From: Staphylococcus delphini | GTDB lineage: Bacteria > Bacillota > Bacilli > Staphylococcales > Staphylococcaceae | DNA length: 64,000 bases | Direction: 5' to 3' | Assembly (NCBI RefSeq): GCF_900636325.1 | Contig: NZ_LR134263.1 | Location: 2,170,001-2,234,000 of the forward strand | In this document: positions 1 to 9,815 of the stretch, in pieces | Position numbering within the stretch: the first letter of the stretch is position 1 | Layout of the letters: the number at the start of each line of letters is the position of its first letter | Translations under genes and position numbers: made by a program | The notes under the pieces: model-generated | Database searches by the model: none | The model's input: only the letters and a program-made list of their open reading frames with translations | Told to the model about the DNA's origin: nothing

Positions 1-48
1 TATCGAATCTCTTTATGATGTCTATGCATTAAACACTAAAATTCATGA

Positions 49-627
49 TTACTCTTGTGTATCTGTATGATCTGGATTGAAGTTAATTTTAAATTCACTC
101 AATGGCCAGAATCTAAATGCGACTTTCCCTACGATTTGATCTTTATCGATAAGCCCAAAAGCACGGCTATCTTTACTCACTTCACGGTTGTCACCTAATA
201 CGAGATATTTATCTTTCGGAATTTGTTCCTGACCGTTGCTACCTGGCAAGTCTTTAGAATCAAATGAACCGGTAATTTGTTCATAAGTTTTATGTTTAAG
301 GTTATAATCCAAATAAGGTTCATCTACTTTTTTACCATTTAAGTACAGTTGGTCATTTTTATAAACGACATGATCACCCGGTTTACCGATAATACGTTTT
401 ACATAGTCATTCGTTTCATCTGCATGGAAGACGATGACATTACCATTATCTAAATGACCTAGAGTTTTCCCTATTTTGTTAACGATAACTCTTTCTCCAT
501 CTTTTAATGTAGGGTCCATAGAATCACCTTTAATGTTATAGGGTTTAATGACAAATGCATACAATAGACCTACAATCAATAATGCTAATCCTATAGACAG
601 CAACCATTCCATTGTCTCTTTTTTCAC
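49..627 (-). CDS. spsB: Type I signal peptidase SpsB
   Basis: Essential membrane-bound leader peptidase that cleaves signal peptides of Sec-exported proteins on the outer face of the membrane. The 192-residue protein has one N-terminal membrane segment (about residues 8-28), the catalytic serine at residue 36 in GDSMDPTL and the general-base lysine at residue 77 in DYVKRIIG. The later box GDNREVSKDSRAFG is also typical of the S26 family. Length and both catalytic positions match S. aureus SpsB as known. The start is a GTG at 627, with GAGGTG seven bases upstream. The gene lies 18 bp downstream of spsA on the same strand, so the two are probably cotranscribed. Confidence 0.96.
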   Translation of the reverse strand: MKKETMEWLLSIGLALLIVGLLYAFVIKPYNIKGDSMDPTLKDGERVIVNKIGKTLGHLDNGNVIVFHADETNDYVKRIIGKPGDHVVYKNDQLYLNGKKVDEPYLDYNLKHKTYEQITGSFDSKDLPGSNGQEQIPKDKYLVLGDNREVSKDSRAFGLIDKDQIVGKVAFRFWPLSEFKINFNPDHTDTQE

Positions 628-645
628 AGCTTTACACCTCTTATT

Positions 646-1164
646 TTAAAAATGAGTCGTTATTCTATCAAAAGGATAATAACGTATCCATAACTTACCT
701 TCAATAGTTGATTTCTTAATGAGACCAAACTTTCGAGAATCGACACCATCATCACGACGATCGTTTAATATTAAATACGTGTTTGGCGGTATGATATCAC
801 TTTCTGAATTCGGCAGTGATTTCAGTGACCATGACCGCTGATCTTGTTGATTCACATACGATTCAGTCACAGGGGTATGGTCCAAATACAGTTGACCTTT
901 TTGAAATTCAACTGATTGCCCCGCTTCTCCAATCACGCGTCCCACACGATACTGACCATCCGCATAGTAGACAACGATATCTTGATGATGAATCCCATTG
1001 TAGCGTGGTGCGAGTTTATTCACCAACAGCCGATCATGGGGTTGCAGTGTTGTGTCCATGTTTTGATGTTTTACTTCATATGGGATGACAACAAACAAGA
1101 CGAGGACGGCTAAAACGACCAATGCGCTGATGAGAGCGAATGTCATCTTTATCAGAAACTTCAA
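646..1164 (-). CDS. spsA: SpsA, catalytically inactive signal peptidase homologue
   Basis: A 172-residue S26-family paralogue encoded just upstream of spsB. It keeps the N-terminal membrane anchor and the family fold boxes, such as LLVNKL and a degenerate DSRKFGLI. The catalytic serine position carries Asn35 (KHQNMDTTL), and the catalytic lysine position reads RVGRVIG, with Gly75 where SpsB has Lys77. It therefore cannot work as a normal Ser/Lys signal peptidase. S. aureus SpsA is known to lack the same residues. A non-catalytic or regulatory role is only inference. The start is a TTG at 1164 with GGGAG upstream; an in-frame ATG at about 1146 is an alternative. Confidence 0.9.
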   Translation of the reverse strand: MKFLIKMTFALISALVVLAVLVLFVVIPYEVKHQNMDTTLQPHDRLLVNKLAPRYNGIHHQDIVVYYADGQYRVGRVIGEAGQSVEFQKGQLYLDHTPVTESYVNQQDQRSWSLKSLPNSESDIIPPNTYLILNDRRDDGVDSRKFGLIKKSTIEGKLWIRYYPFDRITTHF

Positions 1165-1437
1165 TTTTGCACTCCCAATCCTATCAATTTCATCATAACA
1201 AATTTTATCTTATCATAATTTCTCTTAAAACGTTAACTTTTACATTTAAATCCTGCACTTCATTGATTACTTTAAATTCACTTTTAACGATAAGGGGGGA
1301 TGTAACACAAAATTTTTGTTGTCCCTACTCCTGAACAAAAATAGGATACTGAGTCAACGCGTGCACTAAAAAGACTGACAAGACAACGTATGCCTCATCA
1401 GCCCTTCTTTTATATTCTATTCAACAGCCATCTCGAA

Positions 1438-2769
1438 TTATAGACGTGCTTCTAAATCTTTTTTCTTATCTTCAAATCCAGGTTTACCTAATAATGCAAA
1501 CATGTTTTGTTTATAAGCTTCTACACCTGGTTGGTTGAATGGGTTCACACCTAATTGGTAACCACTCATTGCGACTGCTAATTCAAAGAAGTAAACAACA
1601 TAACCGTATGTTTCAGCGTCTAAACGAGGTAATTTAACAACCATGTTAGGCACGCCACCGTCAGTATGCGCAAGTAAAGTTCCTTCGAATGCTTTAGTGT
1701 TAACTTCATCTACTGTTTTACCTGCTAAGTAGTTTAAGCCATCTAAGTCATCCGCATCTTCTTCAATTGTAATATCGTGTTCAGGATTTTCTACTTTTAA
1801 TACTGTTTCAATTAAGAAACGACGGCCTTCTTGTACATATTGACCTAATGAGTGTAAGTCAGTTGTAAAGTTAGCGCTTGAAGGATAAATCCCTTTTAAG
1901 TCTTTACCTTCTGATTCACCAAATAATTGTTTCCACCATTCATTGAAGTATTGTAATGATGGTTCGTAGTTAATTAACATTTCTGTAGTGTAACCTTTGT
2001 TGTAAAGGATATTACGGATTGATGCGTATTGGTATGCAATGTTTGAAGACAAATCGTCAGAAGATAATTCTTCACGTGCTTTTGCTGCACCGCCCATCAT
2101 TGCATCGATATCAATACCAGCTACAGCGATTGGTAATAAACCTACTGCTGTTAATACTGAGAAACGTCCACCGACATCATCAGGTACGACGAATGTTTCG
2201 TAGCCTTCATTTGTCGCAAGTTGTTTCAATGCACCTTTAGCTTGGTCAGTTGTTGCAAAAATACGTTTAACTGCTTCTTCTTTACCATATTTCTCTTCTA
2301 ATAATTTTTTGAAAATACGGAACGCAACTGCAGGTTCAGTCGTTGTACCAGATTTTGAAATCACGTTAACTGAATAGTCTTTATCTGCTAAATAGTCGAT
2401 GAGTGATTGTAAATATGATGATGATAAATGGTTACCCGCAAAAATAATTTCAGGATATTCGCTATCTTTTTTGAATGCTGGTGTTAACATTTCGATTGCT
2501 GAACGTGCACCAAGGTACGAACCACCAATACCGATTACGACAAGTACGTCTGAATGTGATTGTACTTGTTTAGCTGCTTCTTTAATACGTGAAAATTCTT
2601 CTTTATCGTAATTAACTGGTAGGTCAACCCATCCTAAGAAGTCACTTCCTGCACCTGTACCTTCATGAATTGTACGGTGAATTGCTTTAACAGCATCTTG
2701 TTGCTGATCTAATTCGTGTTGACCGAAAAATTTTAAAGCTTTTTGATAATCTAATTGGATATGTGTCAT
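1438..2769 (-). CDS. pgi: Glucose-6-phosphate isomerase
   Basis: Cytoplasmic glycolytic enzyme interconverting glucose 6-phosphate and fructose 6-phosphate. The 443-residue length is the usual size of the short Gram-positive PGI type. The sugar-phosphate-binding segment [14 protein letters not shown] and [10 protein letters not shown] are visible, as is the C-terminal family motif region around [14 protein letters not shown]. The ATG at 2769 is preceded by AGGAGG ten bases upstream. It is divergent from argG, and the 192 bp between the two starts holds the argG control sites. Nothing unusual is seen. Confidence 0.97.
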   Translation of the reverse strand: MTHIQLDYQKALKFFGQHELDQQQDAVKAIHRTIHEGTGAGSDFLGWVDLPVNYDKEEFSRIKEAAKQVQSHSDVLVVIGIGGSYLGARSAIEMLTPAFKKDSEYPEIIFAGNHLSSSYLQSLIDYLADKDYSVNVISKSGTTTEPAVAFRIFKKLLEEKYGKEEAVKRIFATTDQAKGALKQLATNEGYETFVVPDDVGGRFSVLTAVGLLPIAVAGIDIDAMMGGAAKAREELSSDDLSSNIAYQYASIRNILYNKGYTTEMLINYEPSLQYFNEWWKQLFGESEGKDLKGIYPSSANFTTDLHSLGQYVQEGRRFLIETVLKVENPEHDITIEEDADDLDGLNYLAGKTVDEVNTKAFEGTLLAHTDGGVPNMVVKLPRLDAETYGYVVYFFELAVAMSGYQLGVNPFNQPGVEAYKQNMFALLGKPGFEDKKKDLEARL

Positions 2770-2871
2770 ACACTATTGCCTCCTAATTTAACTTAACGCA
2801 CTTTCATTTTACTAAGTTGTTTCAACAAATTCAATTGACTTACCCAAGCATACCCATTGACATGCATTTTA

Positions 2872-2920
2872 TATGAATATTTATTTGGTTATTTGCATAT
2901 AAATTCATTTGTGTTATAGT
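2872..2920 (+). promoter_or_regulatory. Tandem ARG-box-like operators and argG promoter
   Basis: Two 18-bp AT-rich near-palindromes lie about 20 bp apart, centre to centre. One is TATGAATATTTATTTGGT (2872-2889) and the other TTTGCATATAAATTCATT (2892-2909). Both resemble the ArgR/AhrC ARG box (TNTGNATWWWWATNCANA), the second very closely. A -10 box TATAGT at 2915-2920 pairs with a weak -35 TTGCAT (2893-2898) inside the second box, so repressor binding would block argGH transcription. The repressor assignment is inference from the motif and the arginine biosynthetic genes downstream. Confidence 0.6.
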
Positions 2921-2961
2921 AAACTTAATCAAATATTAATTCTTTAACAGAGGTGACTAGG

Positions 2962-4164
2962 ATGAAAGATAAAGTGGTTTTAGCATATTCAGGCGGTTTA
3001 GACACAAGTGTGGCCGTTAAATGGTTGATTGAACAAGGTTACGACGTCATTGCATGTTGTTTGGATGTTGGTGAAGGAAAAGATTTAGACCTTGTTTATC
3101 AAAAAGCACTCGATATGGGCGCAATTGAGTCTCATGTTATAGATGCAACGAAAGAATTTGCGGAAGATTATGTCGGTTATACGATCAAAGGTAATCTGAT
3201 GTATGAACAAACGTATCCGCTCGTTTCTGCATTGTCTCGCCCACTCATTTCTAAAAAGTTAGTAGAAATTGCACACGAAACAAATGCCGTTGCTATTGCG
3301 CATGGCTGTACAGGAAAAGGCAATGACCAAGTGCGTTTTGAAGTCGCAATTAAAGCATTGGATCCAAGCCTTAAAGTGATTGCACCTGTACGTGAATGGG
3401 GTTGGAGTCGTGAAGAAGAAATCGATTATGCGAAAAAACACAATATCCCTGTCCCTATTGGCAAAGCGTCTCCGTATTCTATCGACCAAAACTTATGGGG
3501 CCGTAGCAATGAATGTGGTGTACTAGAAGATCCGTATGTCGCACCACCACAAGATGCTTATGATTTAACAGCAGAATTAGAAGATACACCCGATACAGCT
3601 GATGAAATTTTAATTACATTTGAGCAAGGCATTCCAACACATATTAACGGTGAGTATTATGCATTAGATGATCTCATTTTGTATTTAAATGAACTCGCTG
3701 GAAAACATGGTATCGGTAGAATCGACCATATTGAAAATCGTCTCGTCGGTATTAAATCAAGAGAAGTGTATGAAACACCAGGTGCTGAAGTGATTATTAA
3801 AGCGCACCAAGCATTAGAAACGATCACTTTGACGAAAGATGTGGCGCATTTTAAACCCATTATTGAAAAGCAATTTGCAGAACAAGTGTATAACGGCTTA
3901 TGGTTTTCACCTTTAACTGATGCCCTTAAAACGTTTGTAGACCATACGCAAAAATATGTGACGGGTGAAGTACGTGTCAAACTATTTAAAGGTCATGCCA
4001 TCGTCAATGGTAGAAAATCACCGTACACGCTTTACAATGAAAAACTAGCAACTTATACGAAAGAAGATGCGTTCAACCAACAATCTGCAGTGGGCTTTAT
4101 CGATATTTATGGCTTACCAACACAAGTCAACGCAATGTTACATGGAGGCTATGCGGATGAGTAA
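2962..4164 (+). CDS. argG: Argininosuccinate synthase
   Basis: Condenses citrulline and aspartate with ATP to argininosuccinate, the penultimate step of arginine synthesis. The 400-residue protein opens with the N-type ATP pyrophosphatase loop AYSGGLDTS (residues 8-16). It also has [13 protein letters not shown] and [13 protein letters not shown], typical of the family. The ATG at 2962 is chosen because AGGTG lies six bases upstream; a GTG nine bases earlier overlaps that ribosome site. The end overlaps the argH start by 8 bp, which suggests translational coupling. The upstream ARG-box-like sites suggest arginine repression. Confidence 0.97.
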   Translation: MKDKVVLAYSGGLDTSVAVKWLIEQGYDVIACCLDVGEGKDLDLVYQKALDMGAIESHVIDATKEFAEDYVGYTIKGNLMYEQTYPLVSALSRPLISKKLVEIAHETNAVAIAHGCTGKGNDQVRFEVAIKALDPSLKVIAPVREWGWSREEEIDYAKKHNIPVPIGKASPYSIDQNLWGRSNECGVLEDPYVAPPQDAYDLTAELEDTPDTADEILITFEQGIPTHINGEYYALDDLILYLNELAGKHGIGRIDHIENRLVGIKSREVYETPGAEVIIKAHQALETITLTKDVAHFKPIIEKQFAEQVYNGLWFSPLTDALKTFVDHTQKYVTGEVRVKLFKGHAIVNGRKSPYTLYNEKLATYTKEDAFNQQSAVGFIDIYGLPTQVNAMLHGGYADE

Positions 4165-5548
4165 AAAAGCTTGGGGCGGTAGATTTGAAGAGAAACCAGA
4201 AGAATGGGTCGATGCTTTTAATGCGTCGATTCACTTTGACCAAACGCTCATTAACGAAGATATTCAAGGTAGCATTGCACACGCAACGATGCTCGCACAT
4301 CAAAATATTTTAACTGAAGCAGAAAGTGAATTGATTATCCAAACGTTAAAAGACATTCAACACGACGTTCATGAAGGACAAATCGAATTTCAAACAGCAT
4401 TAGAAGATATTCATTTGAATGTTGAACATGAATTGATTAAACGTATCGGTCCTGTCGGCGGTAAACTGCATACCGGACGTAGCCGTAATGACCAAGTTGC
4501 AACGGATATGCATTTGTATACGAAAAAAGAAGTGCATACGATTATTGATTACATTCATGCTTTTCAACAAACGTTATTGCAGCTTGCAGAACAGCATGTA
4601 GAAACGATGATGCCCGGCTATACACACCTTCAACGTGCACAACCGATTTCATTTGCGCATCATATCATGACGTATTTTTGGATGCTCGAACGTGACCAGA
4701 CGCGCTTCAAAGAGTCATTGGCACGCATCGATGTCTCCCCTTTAGGCGCCGCAGCATTGAGTGGGACGACATATCCAATTGACCGTCATGAAACACAAAA
4801 GTTACTCGGTTTTAATGGGTTATATGAAAACAGTATCGATGCCGTGAGTGATCGCGACTACATTGTTGAAACGTTGAACAATATTAACTTAACGATGATT
4901 CACCTGTCTCGTTTTGCTGAAGAAATCATTTTCTGGTCATCGGAAGAAGCGAAATTTATCACATTATCTGACGGTTTTTCAACAGGATCATCTATTATGC
5001 CACAAAAGAAAAATCCTGATATGGCTGAGCTTATTCGCGGTAAAGTAGGCCGTACGACTGGACATCTCGTGAGTTTATTGATGACATTAAAAGGATTACC
5101 GCTTGCTTATAATAAAGATATGCAAGAGGATAAAGAAGGTCTATTTGATGCGATTGAAACGATCAAAGGGTCACTGCGCATTTTTGACGGTATGGTCGCA
5201 ACGATGACTGTGAACACCGATCGTCTCCAAGCAACAGTGCGTCAAGACTTTTCAAATGCGACAGAGTTAGCAGACTATCTCGTAACGAAAGGTATCCCGT
5301 TTAGAGAGGCTCACGAAATTGTCGGTAAGCTCGTTCTATGGGCGATTCAACATGAGATGTATTTACTCGATATTCCGTTAGAGGTGTATCAAGACCATCA
5401 CGCCCAAATCGAAGCAGATATTTATCAATATTTACAACCTGATGAAGCGGTGAAACGCCGTCAAAGTTACGGTGCTACAGGTCAAGATGCAGTGCGTCAC
5501 CAAATCGACGTCGCAAAGACCCATTTCGCACAACATCATTCAAAGTAG
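4157..5548 (+). CDS. argH: Argininosuccinate lyase
   Basis: Splits argininosuccinate into arginine and fumarate, the last step of arginine synthesis. The protein has 463 residues and belongs to the fumarase/aspartase superfamily. It carries the signature [12 protein letters not shown], the substrate-loop region [13 protein letters not shown] and the box [14 protein letters not shown]. The start chosen is the ATG at 4157, eight bases after GGAGG; the ATG at 4151 is too close to that site. It overlaps argG by 8 bp and is followed by a hairpin terminator, so argGH is a compact two-gene operon. Confidence 0.97.
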   Translation: MSKKAWGGRFEEKPEEWVDAFNASIHFDQTLINEDIQGSIAHATMLAHQNILTEAESELIIQTLKDIQHDVHEGQIEFQTALEDIHLNVEHELIKRIGPVGGKLHTGRSRNDQVATDMHLYTKKEVHTIIDYIHAFQQTLLQLAEQHVETMMPGYTHLQRAQPISFAHHIMTYFWMLERDQTRFKESLARIDVSPLGAAALSGTTYPIDRHETQKLLGFNGLYENSIDAVSDRDYIVETLNNINLTMIHLSRFAEEIIFWSSEEAKFITLSDGFSTGSSIMPQKKNPDMAELIRGKVGRTTGHLVSLLMTLKGLPLAYNKDMQEDKEGLFDAIETIKGSLRIFDGMVATMTVNTDRLQATVRQDFSNATELADYLVTKGIPFREAHEIVGKLVLWAIQHEMYLLDIPLEVYQDHHAQIEADIYQYLQPDEAVKRRQSYGATGQDAVRHQIDVAKTHFAQHHSK

Positions 5549-5562
5549 GACCATCCAAATAT

Positions 5563-5598
5563 GAGGCTCGGACAACTGAAAGTCCGTGTCTCTTTTTT
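5563..5598 (+). terminator. argGH terminator
   Basis: An imperfect hairpin (GAGGCTCGGAC paired with GTCCGTGTCTC) is followed by a run of six T, 14 bp after the argH stop. This is the form of an intrinsic terminator on the + strand. Confidence 0.75.
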
Positions 5599-5785
5599 GT
5601 GTCTACATAGCAAGGTGGCAACGTTAAACATGCTGATTTGTCACGATTCACATCCGCCCCTTTTAATTGAATGTATCGCAATCATTTCAAACATAAAGAT
5701 AAAGTAATTTTTAAATTAAGAGTATTGCCATTTTTTTAAATTTTGTCTATGCTGAAATTAACTATTATACTAAGGAGGCGTCAAA

Positions 5786-6724
5786 ATGAAAGCTGCATCA
5801 CACCTTTTTGCATCAACCGTTTTAATCGGAACACTGCTTGCTGGTTCCAGCGCACTTGTTGATAGTGCAAACGCCGGTTCACCTCAAAATCATGGCCATC
5901 ATCAAGCGACACCCCTCTCTCCAAGTCAACACAATGTTTTGAACAAACCTTATGTGAATATCGGACATCGTGGCGCGAGTGGTTATGCGCCGGAACATAC
6001 TTTTGCGTCTTACGATAAAAGCCTTTATGAAATGCATGCTGATTATTTAGAACTGGATTTACAAATGACAAAAGATGGTCATTTAGTTGCGATGCACGAT
6101 GACAAAGTTGACCGTACAACCAATGGCACAGGCCGTGTCGATCATTATACACTTGCTGAATTGAAACAGTTAGATGCCGGTTCATGGTTCAACCAAAAAT
6201 ATCCAAAGTACCAAAATCCGCAATATGTCGGTCAACAAGTGCCAACACTTGATGAGATTTTCAGTCGTTATGGTACAAGTGTCAATTATTACATCGAAAC
6301 AAAGTCACCTGATGTTTATCCAGGCATGGAGGAAAAACTGCTCCGCCAATTACATCGATATGGGCTCGACTGTAAAAAGAATTTGCGTAACGGTAAAGTC
6401 GTCATTCAATCATTTTCAAGAGACAGTCTTAAAAAGGTTCATCACGAGAATCCTCGTATTCCACTCGTACAATTGTTAGAGAGAGGCGAACTTCAGAAAC
6501 AGTCTCATTCTGATTTTAAAAAAATACAAAATTATGCTGTCGGTGTTGGACCCGACTTTCATGATTTAACTGCTAAAAATACACGCACATTACGTCAAGA
6601 TGGCTTTTATATTCATCCTTATACCGTTAACGATCAAAAAACAATGGTGCGTTTAAATCAATATGGAGTCACAGGCGTCTTCACGAACTATCCAGACCTA
6701 TATCACGCATTAATTCAACAATAA
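5786..6724 (+). CDS. glpQ: Glycerophosphodiester phosphodiesterase, secreted
   Basis: Hydrolyses glycerophosphodiesters to glycerol 3-phosphate and an alcohol. The 312-residue protein has a Sec signal peptide (about residues 1-30, probable cleavage after the ANA of SANAG). The GDPD domain starts at NIGHRGASGYAPEHT and continues with LELDLQMTKDGHLVAMHD, which supplies the metal and catalytic His/Glu residues. The later YIETKSPD and GVFTNYPD boxes also fit. It is a probable extracellular enzyme scavenging phospholipid or teichoic-acid head groups. The ATG at 5786 follows AAGGAGG by eight bases. It stands alone between argGH and a small membrane gene on the other strand. Confidence 0.95.
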   Translation: MKAASHLFASTVLIGTLLAGSSALVDSANAGSPQNHGHHQATPLSPSQHNVLNKPYVNIGHRGASGYAPEHTFASYDKSLYEMHADYLELDLQMTKDGHLVAMHDDKVDRTTNGTGRVDHYTLAELKQLDAGSWFNQKYPKYQNPQYVGQQVPTLDEIFSRYGTSVNYYIETKSPDVYPGMEEKLLRQLHRYGLDCKKNLRNGKVVIQSFSRDSLKKVHHENPRIPLVQLLERGELQKQSHSDFKKIQNYAVGVGPDFHDLTAKNTRTLRQDGFYIHPYTVNDQKTMVRLNQYGVTGVFTNYPDLYHALIQQ

Positions 6725-6762
6725 AAGATGTAAAGCGGTTTCCGATTCTTGTTAAAATACAG

Positions 6763-6804
6763 AATAGCCAGTTCTTGCACTTATACATGCATGAACTGGC
6801 TATT
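6763..6804. terminator. Hairpin between convergent genes
   Basis: A perfect 12-bp inverted repeat (AATAGCCAGTTC and GAACTGGCTATT) lies between the convergent glpQ and the 52-residue membrane gene. The following T-run is weak on either strand. It probably serves as a bidirectional terminator. Confidence 0.55.
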
Positions 6805-6826
6805 TGACATATACCGTTTTTACCTA

Positions 6827-6985
6827 TCACTTATTAGATTGACCGCGATTGATGCCTTTAATTACGTAAATCACGCCAATCAAGATGAACAGTGCTGCAA
6901 TCAACCATTCGTGCTTCATCGCAAACGTGATACCCGCTACTGAAAAAATAGTTGCGATAATGAGGGTGAACGTACTTCTATTCAT
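6827..6985 (-). CDS. Small membrane protein, 52 residues
   Basis: A short gene with a strong ribosome site (AAGGAGG, eight bases before the ATG at 6985). The product is almost wholly two hydrophobic helices: residues about 5-22 (FTLIIATIFSVAGITFA) and 29-42 (ALFILIGVIYVI). A charged turn separates them and a short basic tail GINRGQSNK follows. Small two-helix proteins occur near glpQ/gudB in other staphylococci, as far as I recall; no function is known to me. The ribosome site, helix pattern and clean stop before the shared hairpin make it a convincing gene. Confidence 0.75.
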   Translation of the reverse strand: MNRSTFTLIIATIFSVAGITFAMKHEWLIAALFILIGVIYVIKGINRGQSNK

Positions 6986-7036
6986 TGTTGTGGCCTCCTT
7001 GATATTTCACCTGAATTTTCAAGTTTCAATGTATTA

Positions 7037-7074
7037 AATAAGCAGAAACGCTCATTCCAGCGTCTCTGCTTATT
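7037..7074 (-). terminator. gudB terminator
   Basis: An inverted repeat AATAAGCAGA..GCGT paired with ACGC..TCTGCTTATT lies 15 bp beyond the gudB stop. It reads as a strong hairpin on the minus strand, with T-rich sequence after it. Confidence 0.7.
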
Positions 7075-7088
7075 CATCTCTTTTTCTC

Positions 7089-8333
7089 TTATGCCCAACC
7101 GCGGTAACGTGCCGCTTCTGCAGTACGTTTAATACCTACAATATAGGCTGCTAATCGCATGTCGATTTTACGATTTTCAGCTAAAGTATAAATCGTATCA
7201 AATGCGTTCACTAATTTTTCACGTAACTTTTCATTGACTTCATCTTCAGTCCAATAATAACCTGTATTATTTTGTACCCATTCAAAGTATGAAACTGTTA
7301 CACCACCCGCACTTGCAAGCACGTCTGGCACTAATAAAATACCACGTTCAGTTAAAATTTTTGTTGCTTCAGGCGTTGTTGGTCCGTTAGCTGCTTCTAC
7401 AACAATTTCAGCTTTAATGTCTGCTGCGTTATCTGCAGTAATTTGGTTCGCAATGGCTGCTGGTACTAAAATATCACAGTCTAATTCGAATAACTCTTTG
7501 TTTGAAATCGTATCTTCAAATAAGTTTGTCACTGTACCAAAACTGTCACGACGATCTAATAAGTAGTCGATATCCAGTCCTTCTGGGTCATGAAGTGCAC
7601 CGTAAGCATCTGAAATACCTACAATTTTCGCACCTTTATCGTACAAGAATTTCGCTAAGAAGCTACCTGCATTACCGAAACCTTGAATGACAATACGTGA
7701 ACCTTCAATGGATTTGCCACGACGTTTTGCAGCTTCTTCAATGGCGATAACAACACCTAATGCTGTTGAGCGGTCACGTCCTTGTGAACCCCCTAATACG
7801 ATAGGTTTACCTGTAATAAAGCCTGGAGAGTTAAATTCGTCCATTTGGCTATATTCGTCCATCATCCACGCCATAATTTGAGAGTTTGTAAATACGTCTG
7901 GCGCTGGAATGTCTTTTGTCGGTCCAACAATTTGTGAAATCGCACGCACATAACCACGAGATAAACGTTCAACCTCATGAATACTCATTTGACGTGGGTC
8001 ACAAACGATACCACCTTTACCACCGCCGTATGGCAAGTCGACAATACCACATTTTAATGTCATCCACATTGACAATGCTTTAACTTCTTCTTCATCAACA
8101 TCTGGATGGAAACGTACCCCACCTTTAGTTGGCCCAACTGCATCGTTATGTTGTGCGCGGTAACCTGTAAATGTTTTGACTGTACCATCGTCCATTTTCA
8201 CTGGAATACGTACTGTCAAAAATCTTAAAGGTTCTTTGATAAGTTCATACATGCCATCATCAAAGCCTAATTTATGCATTGCTTCCTTAATGATGCCTTG
8301 CGTTGACGTCACTAAATTATTTTTTTCAGCCAT
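7089..8333 (-). CDS. gudB: NAD-type glutamate dehydrogenase
   Basis: Catabolic enzyme converting glutamate to 2-oxoglutarate and ammonium, feeding amino-acid carbon into the TCA cycle. The 414-residue protein has the dimerisation/substrate domain with GGGKGGIVCDP, preceded by KCGIVDLPYGG, which contains catalytic-region residues. The Rossmann domain carries the dinucleotide motif GFGNAGSFLA. The length is typical of the hexameric bacterial family (RocG/GudB). It lies downstream of rocD on the same strand, and 107 bp with cre-like sites separate them. Together with rocD and rocA it forms the last part of the arginine/proline-to-2-oxoglutarate route. Confidence 0.95.
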   Translation of the reverse strand: MAEKNNLVTSTQGIIKEAMHKLGFDDGMYELIKEPLRFLTVRIPVKMDDGTVKTFTGYRAQHNDAVGPTKGGVRFHPDVDEEEVKALSMWMTLKCGIVDLPYGGGKGGIVCDPRQMSIHEVERLSRGYVRAISQIVGPTKDIPAPDVFTNSQIMAWMMDEYSQMDEFNSPGFITGKPIVLGGSQGRDRSTALGVVIAIEEAAKRRGKSIEGSRIVIQGFGNAGSFLAKFLYDKGAKIVGISDAYGALHDPEGLDIDYLLDRRDSFGTVTNLFEDTISNKELFELDCDILVPAAIANQITADNAADIKAEIVVEAANGPTTPEATKILTERGILLVPDVLASAGGVTVSYFEWVQNNTGYYWTEDEVNEKLREKLVNAFDTIYTLAENRKIDMRLAAYIVGIKRTAEAARYRGWA

Positions 8334-8360
8334 GATCCATTTCGCCTCTTTTTCCTACTA

Positions 8361-8376
8361 TTGTTTTCGCTTACAT
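8361..8376 (-). promoter_or_regulatory. cre-like CcpA site upstream of gudB
   Basis: The minus strand reads ATGTAAGCGAAAACAA, a good match to the catabolite-responsive element consensus WTGNAARCGNWWWCA. It sits about 30 bp upstream of the gudB start. A second cre-like word, TTTGAGCGGAAACCA, lies near 8410-8425. CcpA repression of glutamate and proline catabolism is established in S. aureus; the site here is inferred from sequence only. Confidence 0.6.
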
Positions 8377-8440
8377 TCGTATTGTAACATAAGCGTTTTT
8401 ATTTTAAAGTGGTTTCCGCTCAAATTAAACGTTTAACTTT

Positions 8441-9640
8441 TTACCCCTGTGCGAACACCTTTTTCACTTTTTCAATCGCAAAATCTAACTCTTCTTTTGT
8501 GATGATTAATGGGGGTGCAAATCGAATGACTGTATCGTGTGTTTCTTTACATAAAAGCCCTTCATCTTTAAGACGTTCGCAATAAGGACGTGCATCTTCA
8601 TGCAATTCCACACCGATAAAGAGACCGCGACCACGTACTTCTTTAATCGCCGGGTGATCAATTTCAAGTAATGCATTTTTGAAATAGTCACCGAGTTCAA
8701 GTGAGCGACCTGGTAAGTCTTCATCAACAATGACATCAAGTGCAGCAATTGAAGCGGCACATGCGAGTGGATTACCCCCGAAAGTCGAACCATGTGAACC
8801 TGGTGTGAAGACATCCAGTACTTCTTTATCTGCAAGTACAACTGAAATTGGTAATACACCGCCCCCGAGTGCTTTTCCTAAAATGTAAACGTCTGGTTTT
8901 ACATCATCCCAATCTGTCGCAAAGAGTTTACCTGTACGCCCTAAACCAGCTTGAATTTCGTCTGCAATAAATAATACGTTGTGTTCGTCACAAAGTTCAC
9001 GTACTGCTTTTAAATAGCCTTCTGGTGGAATGTTAATCCCTGCTTCACCTTGAATCGGCTCAATCAAAACAGCAGCAGTATTTTCATTAATGGCCGCTTT
9101 TAAACTTTCAATGTTACCAAACTCAACATTTTGGAAACCTTCTAATAGTGGCCCATAACCACGTTGATATTCTTTTTCTGATGAAAGTGATACCGGCGCC
9201 ATTGTACGACCGTGGAAGTTACCGACCATCGCAATGATTTCAGCTTCATTTGGTTTAATGCCTTTCACTTCATACGCCCAACGACGTGCAGCTTTTAATG
9301 CTGTTTCTACCGCTTCTGCACCTGTATTCATCGGTAAGGCTTTCTCTTTCCCTGATAATTTACAGATTTTTTCATACCATTCCCCTAAATTGTCACTATG
9401 GAAAGCACGAGAAACGAGTGTGACACGATCCGCTTGTTCTTTAACAGCTTGAATAATTTTAGGGTGACGATGCCCTTGGTTGACTGCTGAATATGCCGCT
9501 AACATATCCATATAACGATTGCCTTCTGGGTCTTTTACCCATACCCCTTCAGCTTCGGCAATCACGATTGGAAGCGGTAAATAGTTATGCGCCCCGTAAT
9601 GATTCGTTTTTTCAATGATTTCTTCAGATTTTGTTACCAT
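8441..9640 (-). CDS. rocD: Ornithine aminotransferase
   Basis: PLP-dependent class III aminotransferase that moves the delta-amino group of ornithine to 2-oxoglutarate. The products are glutamate semialdehyde (pyrroline-5-carboxylate) and glutamate. The 399-residue protein has the Schiff-base lysine in [14 protein letters not shown]. The cofactor aspartate lies in the [13 protein letters not shown] box, and [14 protein letters not shown] supplies the phosphate-binding turn. The ATG at 9640 follows AGGAGGAG. It lies between rocA upstream and gudB downstream, all on the minus strand, in the order of the pathway's shared intermediates. Confidence 0.95.
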   Translation of the reverse strand: MVTKSEEIIEKTNHYGAHNYLPLPIVIAEAEGVWVKDPEGNRYMDMLAAYSAVNQGHRHPKIIQAVKEQADRVTLVSRAFHSDNLGEWYEKICKLSGKEKALPMNTGAEAVETALKAARRWAYEVKGIKPNEAEIIAMVGNFHGRTMAPVSLSSEKEYQRGYGPLLEGFQNVEFGNIESLKAAINENTAAVLIEPIQGEAGINIPPEGYLKAVRELCDEHNVLFIADEIQAGLGRTGKLFATDWDDVKPDVYILGKALGGGVLPISVVLADKEVLDVFTPGSHGSTFGGNPLACAASIAALDVIVDEDLPGRSLELGDYFKNALLEIDHPAIKEVRGRGLFIGVELHEDARPYCERLKDEGLLCKETHDTVIRFAPPLIITKEELDFAIEKVKKVFAQG

Positions 9641-9686
9641 GCCATCTCCTCCTTAAATATAATACGCACATCTCTTCACATGAAAG

Positions 9687-9767
9687 TGTAGGGCAAATCG
9701 ATTAATAGTATCATCCAATACCTATCATTCAAGTAGTGAACGGTGCTCATAAATGATTTACCCTACA
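9687..9767. repeat. Long-loop inverted repeat between rocA and rocD
   Basis: The arms TGTAGGGCAAATC (9687-9699) and GATTTACCCTACA (9755-9767) pair at 12 of 13 positions around a 55-bp loop. It lies between the rocA stop and the rocD start. It could act as an attenuator or mRNA processing structure, or it may be a small mobile remnant. Confidence 0.45.
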
Positions 9768-9815
9768 TCAGTACAAAACAATGTGTCCTGTACGTTTCTG
9801 TTATTTAATTCATCA

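Noticed and set aside
816..1113. Open frames of 65 and 90 codons on the + strand
   Set aside because: They lie antisense to spsA, have no ribosome site and no recognisable protein features.
5781..6185. 134-codon minus-strand frame
   Set aside because: Antisense to the glpQ start, His/Gln-rich by frame shadow, no ribosome site.
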